DNA of 19,551 nt from Coriobacteriales bacterium (GTDB taxonomy: Bacteria; Actinomycetota; Coriobacteriia; Coriobacteriales; UBA8131): assembly GCA_031286245.1 (NCBI GenBank), contig JAITUO010000053.1:1-19551 (forward strand). Reading direction: 5' to 3'. The notes beneath the pieces are model-generated. The model saw only the letters and a program-made list of their open reading frames with translations. It searched no databases and had not been told where the DNA came from. Numbering within the stretch: position 1 is the first letter of the stretch; each line of letters begins with the position of its first letter. Shown here piece after piece: positions 1 through 7,298 of the stretch. Position numbers and translations under genes: made by a program.

Positions 1-346
1 CACCACCGGTGACTACGCGGGCAACCACCAAAGCTATATCTATCGTGACTGTACCGGTACCCCAAAGGTCACCCGAGCCAGGTGCTCCAGCACCTGGCTT
101 TTCGTGGCCATCGCCTCCCCAGTTAATGGGAATGTATTCGATATCTCTAAAATGAGAGCCAAAGGTTTCTCGCTGGCTATCTGGTGTTGGACTGCTACCA
201 ATGATCGATGCTGCTGTACGGTTTTGGGTGGGAGCTGAATTGAAGAGCCGGAAAGCCTGACGATAGGCATCCTCAGTACTGGCTGGTATGCCTACCGGGA
301 GAACTAGCTCATCGTTTATCTGGAATGATGTCCCTCCAGTCATGTA

Positions 347-1183
347 GAGTAATTGGTATGCGAAACCAACACCAGCCGACGTAATGCCTTGAGGTAAATT
401 AAACCCACTAGGCAAGCCGGTGAGGTTTGTACAGCTATGGAGCATTGCTACAGCGAAATAGTCACCCGCCGATGTGATGCCCTGTGGTAGATTAAACCCA
501 CTGGGTAGGTTGGTGAGGCTTACACAATTAAAAAACATTGAAGCAGCGAAGTAGTCACCCACCATTGTGAGACTCTGAGGTAGATTAAACCCGTTGGGTA
601 AACCAGCAAGGCTTGTACAGTAGTCAAACATACCAGCAGCAAAATGAGTGCCTACTTTAATGATTCCTGGGGGTAGATTAAATCCGGAGGGGAGGGCTGT
701 CAAACCAGTACAGCCACGAAACATGGATCCCAAAAAAACGTCTCCTGTTTCGATGATCCCTTGAGGTAGGTTAAAACCATTGGGCAGTTGGTTGAGGCTG
801 GAACAACCTGCAAACATTTCTCTTGCAAAGCTATACCCAACAACCGTGACTTTTTGAGGCAGGGTAAAACCATTGGGCAGTAAGGTAAGGCTGGTACAAT
901 TCTCAAACATCTTTTCGGCAAATACGTTGTCTGCAAAAGTGATCTGCTGTGGAAAATTGAAACCATTGGGCAAAGCTTGGAGACTCTCACAGTTCGAAAA
1001 AAGACTGGATACGAAATCATTCCCAGCTTTGTTAATACCTTGAGGAAGATTGAAGCCCGTGGGTAATGTAGCGAGGCTTCTGCATTCTTTAAACATTTCT
1101 GAAGCAAAACCATGACCTACCTCAGAGACGTTTCTTGGCAGGTTAAAGCCAACAGGCAACGTTGAAAGGTTATAACAGTGATA
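347..1183 (-). repeat. Nine tandem 93-bp coding repeats
   Basis: There are nine consecutive units of 93 bp (31 residues) with no spacer. The consensus is xxCxxLxxLPxGFNLPQGI followed by xxxGxxFAxxMF. Units are diverged from each other but keep the exact period. The paralogues have six and seven units. Confidence 0.9.
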
Positions 1184-1914
1184 AAACATTCTTAGTCCAA
1201 AATAATTTCCCACCGAGCTGATAGTATCCCATCCCACAAAAACAGGAGCTTGGATCAGGTTTTCACACTTAGATGCCAAGTAAGCCCATTCGTAAATTGG
1301 CGCATCTGCTGTTCCATTTATCTGAGCCGAATTTCGTGTCATCTCAGGCGTTAGTGGGCCAATTATTCCAGTCACCATAGCTTTATTCATTGAACTATTT
1401 GATCCAGTAGCTTCAATTTCTTGCAGGAAGCCGAAAGCAGCAAGCCAGGCTTCTGTCGAACCGTTGGGGGAGATACTGATGGTATAGGCTCCAGCTACTG
1501 TATATGTGTGAGGTACACCGTTATTGTATGAACTCTGGCCAGTAGCATACTGGATATTCCCATCACCCCAATCGATCATCCAATCGTAGCTTTTATTGGT
1601 ACCCAAACCCAACAAAGAGCTATTTGTAGGCAGAATGAAAGTAGAACCGCTGGCTGGTGTTTTGATGGTCAGTTGAAAAAGCTGACCTGCTAGGACACTT
1701 GCGGGATTGACCAGCGGCTCGACCGCTTCGGTAGTGTCGTTAACAAAGACGTCCTTCTCCACAGCCTCGACTTGAGATTCCTGCATTGTCTCAATCAACG
1801 TTTCCGATTCATCGTCAACCCCAAAAGCCGCTACCGGTAACAGCGGGATCATTCCAGCCGACAATAGCGTCACCAATAAGATTGATAACACCCTTTGCAG
1901 TAAGGGTGCAGCGG

Positions 1915-1931
1915 GCTTATCCTGCTTATTT
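1915..1931 (-). repeat. 7-bp direct repeat (10-bp duplication) that breaks the reading frame
   Basis: On the coding strand the sequence reads AATAAGC AGG AATAAGC. Removing one 10-bp unit joins MSKLNK directly to PAAPLLQRVLSILL and restores the long frame. This matches the N-terminal layout of the two paralogues. Slipped-strand replication between the two 7-bp copies would explain both the loss and a possible reversal. Confidence 0.75.
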
Positions 1932-2015
1932 AACTTAGACATAGTGTTCTCCTCCCTGTCTCTCCCTGGTAAGCTTAACCAAGGTTAATAACGCAAGGCC
2001 ATCACGAATCGTCTA

Positions 2016-3785
2016 TTAGTAACCACTGGCTTTGCGCATGATCAGAATAACATCTGCCATCGTTATATATCCATCGAAGTCCATGTCTACCGCCGCAAAC
2101 TGAGCTGGAGTGAGATCCATACCACCACCAGTGACTACGCGGGCAATAACCAAAGCTACATCTATAGTTACGACTCCAATGCCCCAAAGGTCACCAGAAC
2201 CAGGCTCTCCCGCTCCCGGATACTCAAGGCCTTCTCCACCCCAGTTAATTGCAATGTAGTCAATGTCTTTGAAGCGAGTATCAAAGGTATAGCGTGAGTT
2301 ATCTGGCGTCGGACAATCACCGATGATCGATGCTGCAGAGCGGTTTTGAACAGGCGCATGAGTATATAGCAGGAAAGTTTGGTAGAAGGAATCCACAGAA
2401 TTCGCTGGTATTCCGGACGGGAGTGTGAATTCGTTGCTGATCTGGAATGATGGACTTCCAGCTGAGTAAAACATCCTGAATGCGAAATCTCTGCCAACAG
2501 ATATAATGCCTTGGGGAAGATTGAATCCAGTTGGTAAACTGTTCAGGTTCATGTTGTGAGTAAACATATCAGCAGCGAAATAACTGCCTGTTTTTACAAT
2601 ACCCTGAGGAAGATTGAAACCATCGGGTAGCTCGCTCAAATCAGTGCAGTAGGCGAACATCTGAATAGCAAAGCCGTCTCCTGCTTCAGTGATGTTTTGT
2701 GGCAGGTTGAAACCATTGGGTAACTTAGCCAGCCTTGAGCAACCATAAAACATGCCATCGGCAAATCCATTACCTGGAAGAATGATATTCTGCGGGATAT
2801 TAAAGCCGTCTGGCAATTCTGTGAGACTCGTGCACATTAAGAAAAAACTATATACAAAATAATCACCAACTTCTGTAATACCTTGCGGTAGATTAAAGCC
2901 TTCTGGTAGTTTAGCGAGATTATAACAACCTTGAAACATACCTGAGACAAAGCTATTTCCTACTTTGGTTATGTTTACTGGGAGATTGAATCCATCTGGC
3001 AATACCGAGATGCCTTTACAGTCCTTAAACATACAGAATGCAAAATAATCACCAACAGAGTCGACATTTTCCCATCCTTGGAAAACAGGTATTTGGACAA
3101 GACTATCACACATAGAAAACGTGTAGGCCCATTCATTATCCGGAGCAGGGAGTGTACCTTCAATCTGGTCTGAGGTACGCGTCATTTCAGGAGTAAGTGG
3201 GCTGAGTATGCCTGTTACCATAGCTCTATTAGCTAAGCTGTTTGCGCCTGTAGTTGTTTCTTCATAAAAAAACCCGAAAGCTGCAAGCCAGGCTTCTGTA
3301 GAACTATATGGAGTGATACTGATGACATATGACCCAGCTGTTGCATATAAATGAGGTATGCCATCATTGTCTGAGCTTACTCCCGAAGCATGCTGTGTAC
3401 CCCCATCACCCCAGTCAATACTCCAATCATAGCTTCTGCCATTATGAACAAAACCTAAAGTGCTACATGTTGGCAGATAGAAAAGCGAGCTGTTGGCTGG
3501 AGTTTTAATAGTCAGTTGAAAAAGCGGACCAGCCTGGACACTCGCAGGGTATACCAGCGGCTCGACCGCTTCGGTAACACCTTGAACATAGTCGTCCTCC
3601 TCCACAGCTTCACCTTTGGATTCCTGCACTGCCTCAACCAGCGTTTCCGCTTCATCGTCGACACCAAAAGCTAATTCTGGTGTCAGAGGAATCATTCCTG
3701 CTGACAGTAGCGTCACCAATAGGATTGATAACACTCTTCGTAAAAAATGCATAGAAAGTCTGCTATATCTTCTAGTCGTGGACAT
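2016..3785 (-). CDS. Dockerin-tailed leucine-rich repeat (BspA/DUF285-like) surface protein, 589 aa
   Basis: The start at 3785 is chosen because GGGAGGAG lies seven bases upstream; the frame is open 18 codons further but without a ribosome site. The order is: basic n-region and signal peptide (LSILLVTLLSAGMIPL, cleavage near ELAFG); acidic linker; PKD-like domain at about residues 88-170 with DWGDG and AGSYVISI; degenerate cap; six 31-residue repeats at residues 254-439 (CxxLxxLPxGFNLPQGI then GxxFAxxMF); a conserved segment with QNRSAASIIG and INWGGEG; and a dockerin-like domain at about 530-589. In the dockerin the first loop (GDLWGIG) has lost most calcium ligands, whereas the second (DMDFDGYITMAD) is canonical. 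There is no LPxTG motif or C-terminal membrane segment. Known families: PKD and LRR repeats mediate surface binding, and dockerins bind cohesins. A surface-binding role here is inferred. No cohesin gene is visible. Confidence 0.88.
   Translation of the reverse strand: MSTTRRYSRLSMHFLRRVLSILLVTLLSAGMIPLTPELAFGVDDEAETLVEAVQESKGEAVEEDDYVQGVTEAVEPLVYPASVQAGPLFQLTIKTPANSSLFYLPTCSTLGFVHNGRSYDWSIDWGDGGTQHASGVSSDNDGIPHLYATAGSYVISITPYSSTEAWLAAFGFFYEETTTGANSLANRAMVTGILSPLTPEMTRTSDQIEGTLPAPDNEWAYTFSMCDSLVQIPVFQGWENVDSVGDYFAFCMFKDCKGISVLPDGFNLPVNITKVGNSFVSGMFQGCYNLAKLPEGFNLPQGITEVGDYFVYSFFLMCTSLTELPDGFNIPQNIILPGNGFADGMFYGCSRLAKLPNGFNLPQNITEAGDGFAIQMFAYCTDLSELPDGFNLPQGIVKTGSYFAADMFTHNMNLNSLPTGFNLPQGIISVGRDFAFRMFYSAGSPSFQISNEFTLPSGIPANSVDSFYQTFLLYTHAPVQNRSAASIIGDCPTPDNSRYTFDTRFKDIDYIAINWGGEGLEYPGAGEPGSGDLWGIGVVTIDVALVIARVVTGGGMDLTPAQFAAVDMDFDGYITMADVILIMRKASGY
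2469..3026 (-). repeat. Six tandem 93-bp coding repeats
   Basis: Six contiguous 93-bp units encode the 31-residue repeat of the middle paralogue. The last unit ends exactly before the sequence YSAGSPSFQI, the conserved cap also seen in the other two copies. Confidence 0.9.
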
Positions 3786-3844
3786 TGTATTCTCCTCCCT
3801 GTTTACCTTGGTAAGCTTTCCCAGGTTATCATGAAACACCTAGT

Positions 3845-3859
3845 AGTATATAACAACAA
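3845..3859 (-). promoter_or_regulatory. Probable promoter -10 block of the middle paralogue
   Basis: The minus strand reads TTGTTGTTATATACT, 60 bp upstream of the ATG. The block upstream of the right paralogue is almost identical (TTGTCGTTATATACT) at nearly the same distance. TATACT would be the -10 element. No good -35 hexamer is seen at 16-18 bp. Confidence 0.5.
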
Positions 3860-3952
3860 TAAGCTGCAACATGACATGCTATTATCTCATCGAAAATGTA
3901 CGAGCAATCATGCACCAATCATCTACTTGTGGAGAAACCCGCAAGCAAACCT

Positions 3953-3970
3953 AACGGCGGTATCGCCGTT
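3953..3970 (-). terminator. Weak hairpin between the right and middle paralogues
   Basis: AACGGCG and CGCCGTT form a 7-bp GC-rich stem with a 4-base loop, about 35 bp after the stop of the right paralogue. No T-run follows on the minus strand, so it may only slow or process a read-through transcript. Confidence 0.35.
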
Positions 3971-4004
3971 TCAAGATCACTATTTATTTGTGCTCTACAA
4001 CAGC

Positions 4005-5990
4005 CTACAAACCACTAGCCTCACGCATGATTAGCAAGACATCAGCCATTGTTAACAGACCGTCGGAGTCCATGTCTACTGCTGTGAACTGTTCTTCTGT
4101 GAGGTTTATTCCTCCGCCGATGGCTATTCGAGCTACCAGTAAGGCTACATCCATCGTCGCATGACCAGTTCCAAAAAGGTCGCCGGAGTGAGGAGCACCA
4201 GCTTCTGCGTATGAAAAGATTCTTCCACCCCAATTGATCGGGATACTATGGATGTCGCTAAAGTGATCATCAAAAGTAAGTCGCGAATAATCAGGAGTCG
4301 GACTATTACCGATAATTGATACTGCTGTACGATTCTGGATAGGTGCAGCATCTGAGAGATCGAAGGTTCGGTAATAGGCATTGCTGGCGTTACTGGGTAC
4401 TCCTTTTGGAAAAGTGAATTCGCTATTGATCTGGAATGTCGAACTCCCAGCCCAGAGAAACATCCCATAAGCAAAATTGCTGCCTACAGAAATGACACTC
4501 CGGGGTAGATTGAATCCACTGGGTAGACCAGTGAGGCTTTGGCACCTTACAAACATTTGATAACCGAAATCATCTCCTACTGAAGATAGGCCTTGGGGTA
4601 GGGTGAAGCCTTCGGGTAAAGCCGTCAGACTAATACAGTTTACGAACATTCTATTTGCGAAACGTTCACCTGCCTCAACGATCCCTACTGGAAGATTGAA
4701 GCCATCTGGTAACTTCTTAAGACTACGACAATCGATGAACATTTCTTCGGCAAAGTAGTCTCCAGCATCAGTGATGCCCTGGGGTAGGTTGAAGCCATCG
4801 GGTAAGACGATAATGTTTGTGCACCCATCAAACATATTATTTGCAAAGCCATAATTTGTTTTTGAGATAGACTGAGGCAAGTTGAAGCCTTCAGGTAACT
4901 CTGACAAACCTGTGCAGCGGCTAAGAAATCCTAATGCGAAAAAACCATTATCGCTGGTAATACCTTGTGGTAGATTGAAACCGTCCGGTAGTCGAGTGAG
5001 ACTCTCACACTCTTTAAACATCCAAGCTACGAAGCCTGTTCCTACTTCAACAAGATTTTCTGGGAGATTGAAGCCAGGAGGTAATGTAGAGAGGTTTGAG
5101 CAACGTGAAAACATTTGAAAGGCAAATTGCATGCCAACAGATCTTATCCCTTCCCACCCTAAAAAAACTGGAGCTGAGATAAGATTTTCACATTGGTAGA
5201 ATGAGTTAGCCCATTCTCTATCTGGAGCTGTGGCTGTGCCAGCTATCTGTGCAGTGTTTCGAGTCATCTCTGGTGTAAGCGGACTTGGCACTCCTATCAC
5301 CATTGCCCTATTAATAATACTGTTTACACCCGAATCAGATATATTTCCATCAAAACCAAAAGCTGCAAGCCAAGCATCTGTTGTACCGTTTGGTGTAATA
5401 CTGATAGTATAGTTTCCAGCCACTGTATATGAATGAGCAATGCCACTATCCTCAAAGCTTTCACCCAAGACATACTGGGTACTACCATCACCCCAGTCGA
5501 CCAGCCAGTTGTAGTATTTGCGGATGTGTCTGCCATTTAAGTAACTACTTGTCGGAAGTATGAATGTGGATCCGTTAACTGGTGTCCTGATAGTTAGTTG
5601 AAAGAGATGATTGGACTGGGCATACACAGAGTTTGCCTGCGGTTCAACCTCTTCGGCATCATTAGGCAAATAGGCATCCTCCTCGATAAAATCCTCCTCC
5701 CTAATCTCACCTGGCGATTCAAGCACATCGGTAGCAGCAACTGAGTCCTTCCCCTCAGCCTCAAATAACGATTCAAGCACATAAGCAGCTTCTCCCACTG
5801 CGTCCACTTCATTCACAACAAGCGAGCCCAGAACTCCCTCATTTTGGTTTTGCCACCCTTCGTCAGTCGCAAAAGCAAATTCTGGTAATGCAGGAATCAG
5901 ACCCACTAATAACAAAGCCACTAAAAAGACCGACAATTTCTTTCGTGTCAAATGCATAGCGATTTTACCCAGTTGATTTTTCCTGGACAT
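4005..5990 (-). CDS. Dockerin-tailed leucine-rich repeat (BspA/DUF285-like) surface protein, 661 aa
   Basis: This is the first gene of the tandem trio in transcription order. The ATG follows GGGAGGAGAATACT, the same leader as the paralogues. The order is: signal peptide (LSVFLVALLLVGLIPALPEF, cleavage near AFA); a long acidic linker of about 90 residues, longer than in the paralogues; PKD-like domain with DWGDG and AGNYTISI; seven 31-residue repeats at residues 295-511; the conserved QNRTAVSIIG and INWGG segment; and a dockerin-like tail from about 603. The dockerin's first loop (GDLFGTG) is degenerate and the second (DMDSDGLLTMAD) keeps the Asp ligands. It has no sortase motif. If it is held on the cell, this is likely through dockerin-cohesin pairing or another protein. 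Function beyond surface binding cannot be told from sequence. Identity as a secreted repeat protein is secure; the dockerin call is likely. Confidence 0.88.
   Translation of the reverse strand: MSRKNQLGKIAMHLTRKKLSVFLVALLLVGLIPALPEFAFATDEGWQNQNEGVLGSLVVNEVDAVGEAAYVLESLFEAEGKDSVAATDVLESPGEIREEDFIEEDAYLPNDAEEVEPQANSVYAQSNHLFQLTIRTPVNGSTFILPTSSYLNGRHIRKYYNWLVDWGDGSTQYVLGESFEDSGIAHSYTVAGNYTISITPNGTTDAWLAAFGFDGNISDSGVNSIINRAMVIGVPSPLTPEMTRNTAQIAGTATAPDREWANSFYQCENLISAPVFLGWEGIRSVGMQFAFQMFSRCSNLSTLPPGFNLPENLVEVGTGFVAWMFKECESLTRLPDGFNLPQGITSDNGFFALGFLSRCTGLSELPEGFNLPQSISKTNYGFANNMFDGCTNIIVLPDGFNLPQGITDAGDYFAEEMFIDCRSLKKLPDGFNLPVGIVEAGERFANRMFVNCISLTALPEGFTLPQGLSSVGDDFGYQMFVRCQSLTGLPSGFNLPRSVISVGSNFAYGMFLWAGSSTFQINSEFTFPKGVPSNASNAYYRTFDLSDAAPIQNRTAVSIIGNSPTPDYSRLTFDDHFSDIHSIPINWGGRIFSYAEAGAPHSGDLFGTGHATMDVALLVARIAIGGGINLTEEQFTAVDMDSDGLLTMADVLLIMREASGL
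4458..5108 (-). repeat. Seven tandem 93-bp coding repeats
   Basis: Seven uninterrupted 31-codon units, from SRCSNLSTLP to SNFAYGMF. The length of each unit is exactly 93 bp, as in the two other copies. Confidence 0.9.
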
Positions 5991-6051
5991 AGTATTCTCC
6001 TCCCAGTTACTCCCTATGTAACCCTACTTAAGGGTTGTTATCTCAACAGTC

Positions 6052-6066
6052 AGTATATAACGACAA
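6052..6066 (-). promoter_or_regulatory. Probable promoter -10 block of the right paralogue
   Basis: The minus strand reads TTGTCGTTATATACT, with the block 62 bp upstream of the ATG at 5990. It matches the block in front of the middle paralogue in 14 of 15 positions. Between it and the start there is a small inverted repeat (AACCCT / AGGGTT, around 6020-6036) that could be an operator or leader hairpin. Confidence 0.5.
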
Positions 6067-6244
6067 TGCGTTGTAGTGTTGATACCATTGGGAGTCTATC
6101 TGGCAGTGATATCACTAGAACAAGAGCTCTTCTTTATCAACATATTTCTGCTATTCAGGTTCTGGATGCATTGTATCGAACAAATGTTCCCTTATTAGTT
6201 ATTTGGTGATAAACTGCTACCAGCGTAGTGTTCGTTGTCGGGCA

Positions 6245-6275
6245 CGCCTCCTTACGTCTCAACTGGAAGGAGGTG
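6245..6275 (+). promoter_or_regulatory. Hairpin that covers the Shine-Dalgarno site of the small peptide gene
   Basis: CCTCCTT (6247-6253) is perfectly complementary to AAGGAGG (6267-6273), the ribosome binding site of the following 39-codon gene. G-U and C-G pairs extend the stem to 9 bp, with a 13-base loop. Such pairing would hide the ribosome site in the mRNA. This is a hallmark of many type I toxin mRNAs. Confidence 0.6.
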
Positions 6276-6281
6276 AGATGT

Positions 6282-6401
6282 ATGCCAGCGAATCTTCAAA
6301 CAGCTGCTGCAGTCGCTACGATTGCTGCGACGCTAGTGACGCTCTTTGAGGTGGGCTGGAAGCTCCGACGGCGGTATCGCCGATATAAAAGGAAGCGCTA
6401 G
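6282..6401 (+). CDS. Small hydrophobic peptide with basic tail, candidate type I toxin
   Basis: This is a 39-residue ORF, eight bases behind a perfect AAGGAGG. Residues 7-26 (TAAAVATIAATLVTLFEVGW) are hydrophobic enough for one membrane span and contain one Glu. They are followed by a strongly basic tail (KLRRRYRRYKRKR). The shape resembles membrane-acting toxins of type I toxin-antitoxin systems, but I recognise no named family. An overlapping ATG at 6278 opens a 23-codon Cys-rich frame. I prefer 6282 because of spacing, and because a second copy at 7004 keeps this frame through the same stop codon with three conservative changes. The stop codon lies inside the left arm of a 10-bp hairpin. 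The Shine-Dalgarno hairpin upstream and the possible antisense RNA downstream support the toxin idea. No experiment supports toxicity. Confidence 0.5.
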   Translation: MPANLQTAAAVATIAATLVTLFEVGWKLRRRYRRYKRKR

Positions 6402-6486
6402 TATCAGCTAGCGCTTCAAAAAACTTGGCGTGTCCGGTTACCGGACGGACACTGCGCTTCATAGTATAGCAGATGCTGATATCGAT
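6345..6486 (+). repeat. Direct repeat copy A (3' half of small peptide locus)
   Basis: This 142-bp stretch, from codon 22 of the peptide to GATATCGAT, recurs at 7004-7144 with few differences. It carries the peptide tail, the 10-bp hairpin, the second hairpin and the minus-strand TATACT. Confidence 0.9.
6385..6456 (-). ncRNA. Possible antisense antitoxin RNA overlapping the 3' end of the small peptide gene
   Basis: On the minus strand TATACT (6463-6468) could be a -10 element; the -35 region is weak (TTAGAA at 17 bp). A transcript starting near 6456 would first form a stem from GTGTCC / GGACAC or GTCCGG / CCGGAC (6430-6452). It would then form the perfect 10-bp stem GAAGCGCTAG / CTAGCGCTTC with a 6-base loop (6392-6417), followed by CCTTTTAT, a plausible terminator. 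The RNA would pair with the last codons and 3' end of the peptide mRNA, as antitoxin RNAs such as RatA or SR4 do in Bacillus. Ends are estimates. Confidence 0.35.
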
Positions 6487-6687
6487 TCTAATAAATGCTC
6501 CATGCATCCCCTATACCCCACACCTCCCCCACAATTACTGTTCACACCAAGAAAGCTCTGTATTGCTCTGTCGAGCTCTTTTCTACTGTGTCGAGCTGGC
6601 ATCTGGCTTGTTTCGCAATCCTTTCACTGCTCGCCAAATGCTCCTAAAGAAAGCAGGCCAAAACACCAAAAAGCTATCAAGATTACT

Positions 6688-6870
6688 CAATTACCGAAAT
6701 TTTGCCGCAAAAAAGGCCCTTTTGTATGATTTTCCATGAGGTGGGAGGTCGCTTTTTATACTATGAAATTTAAAATGCCTGGTAGATGAGTCGTGCATGA
6801 AAACATATCGAATTAAATCACATAGAATATCATACAAAAAGGCCCTTTTTGCGGCAAAATTTGCTAATTG
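6688..6870. mobile_element. 183-bp element with about 45-bp inverted ends, MITE-like
   Basis: The arm at 6688-6730 (with ATTTTGCCGC, an A/T-flanked GGCC core and GTATGAT) is repeated inverted at 6829-6870 with only about four differences. About 98 bp separate the arms, and no gene lies inside. No clear target-site duplication is visible. It could be a miniature inverted-repeat element or a long RNA hairpin. The flanks 6487-6687 and 6871-6960 hold no gene that I can support. Confidence 0.55.
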
Positions 6871-6960
6871 GTTTGATGATTTGAGTCAAACTCCAAATAT
6901 GGTGTAACCCTCCTTTACCTACCTACGCCGCCTGTCTGATCCTTCGTCGCCAATCGTTAA

Positions 6961-6984
6961 TACCAGTTTGCCAGATAACTGGTA
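6961..6984. repeat. Perfect 8-bp inverted repeat before copy B
   Basis: TACCAGTT and AACTGGTA are separated by eight bases and lie 19 bp before the truncated copy B. It could be an operator or a small hairpin; function is unknown. Confidence 0.5.
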
Positions 6985-7003
6985 GTCAGCCAGGTTCTAA
7001 GCA

Positions 7004-7144
7004 TTTGAGGTGGGCTGGAAGATCCGACAGCGGTATCGCCGATATAAAAAGAAGCGCTAGTATCAGCTAGCGGTTCAAAAACTTGGCGTGTCCGGTCTCC
7101 GGACGGACACTGCGCTTCATAGAATAGCAGATGCTGATATCGAT
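7004..7144 (+). pseudogene. Copy B: small peptide locus lacking its 5' half
   Basis: This is a second copy of 6345-6486. The peptide frame survives from TTT GAG GTG GGC to the TAG at 7058-7060, encoding FEVGWKIRQRYRRYKKKR. The start codon, Shine-Dalgarno site and hydrophobic part are missing, and an in-frame TAA sits just upstream. The 10-bp hairpin has one mismatch. The GTCCGG / CCGGAC hairpin keeps both arms and changes only its loop. The minus-strand -10 candidate is TATTCT (7121-7126). It may be simple debris, or an orphan source of the antisense RNA. Confidence 0.7.
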
Positions 7145-7298
7145 ACTTCTCAGATGCACCTTGTGACCTCCACACCCTCCACCCCACGCCCCCAATCCCC
7201 AATTCCCAAACCGCCACATTAACTGTTATCATTAATCCAACAGGGAATCTTTGTGTCACACCAGAAATGGTGCTTGCACCCAAAGACAGGAGGGAAAA

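Larger units (their letters stand above)
1..1943 (-). pseudogene. Dockerin-tailed leucine-rich repeat surface protein, frameshifted near the start and incomplete at the window edge
   Basis: This is the leftmost of three tandem paralogues; its C-terminus lies beyond position 1. The ATG at 1943 follows GGGAGGAG at the same place as in the other two copies, but that frame gives only MSKLNKQE and then a TAA at 1917-1919. The long open frame is shifted by one base and has a stop at 1931-1933, so it lacks the conserved start. It encodes an exported protein (hydrophobic core LSILLVTLLSAGMIPL), a PKD-like domain with DWGDG and AGAYTISI, nine 31-residue repeats, a cap segment and the beginning of a dockerin-like domain (ARVVTGG at the edge). 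A GTG at 1891 could start the long frame, but it would lack a ribosome site and the basic n-region. The cause is a 10-bp duplication at 1915-1931. It may be a pseudogene, an off-phase variable gene or an assembly error. The family role is probably cell-surface binding or adhesion, which is inferred from the architecture only. Confidence 0.8.

Noticed and set aside
5952..6209. Plus-strand 85-codon ORF over the start of the right surface gene
   Set aside because: It is antisense to the conserved signal peptide and leader and has no Shine-Dalgarno site. The last 40 codons (ending VPLLVIW) look slightly protein-like but match nothing I know.
6278..6349. Overlapping 23-codon Cys-rich frame from ATG 6278
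   Set aside because: The spacing to AAGGAGG is only four bases, and copy B preserves the other frame instead.
6430..6739. Plus-strand ORFs of 88-99 codons next to the small peptide gene
   Set aside because: They lack ribosome sites, run through the repeat and inverted-repeat element, and have a low-complexity composition.
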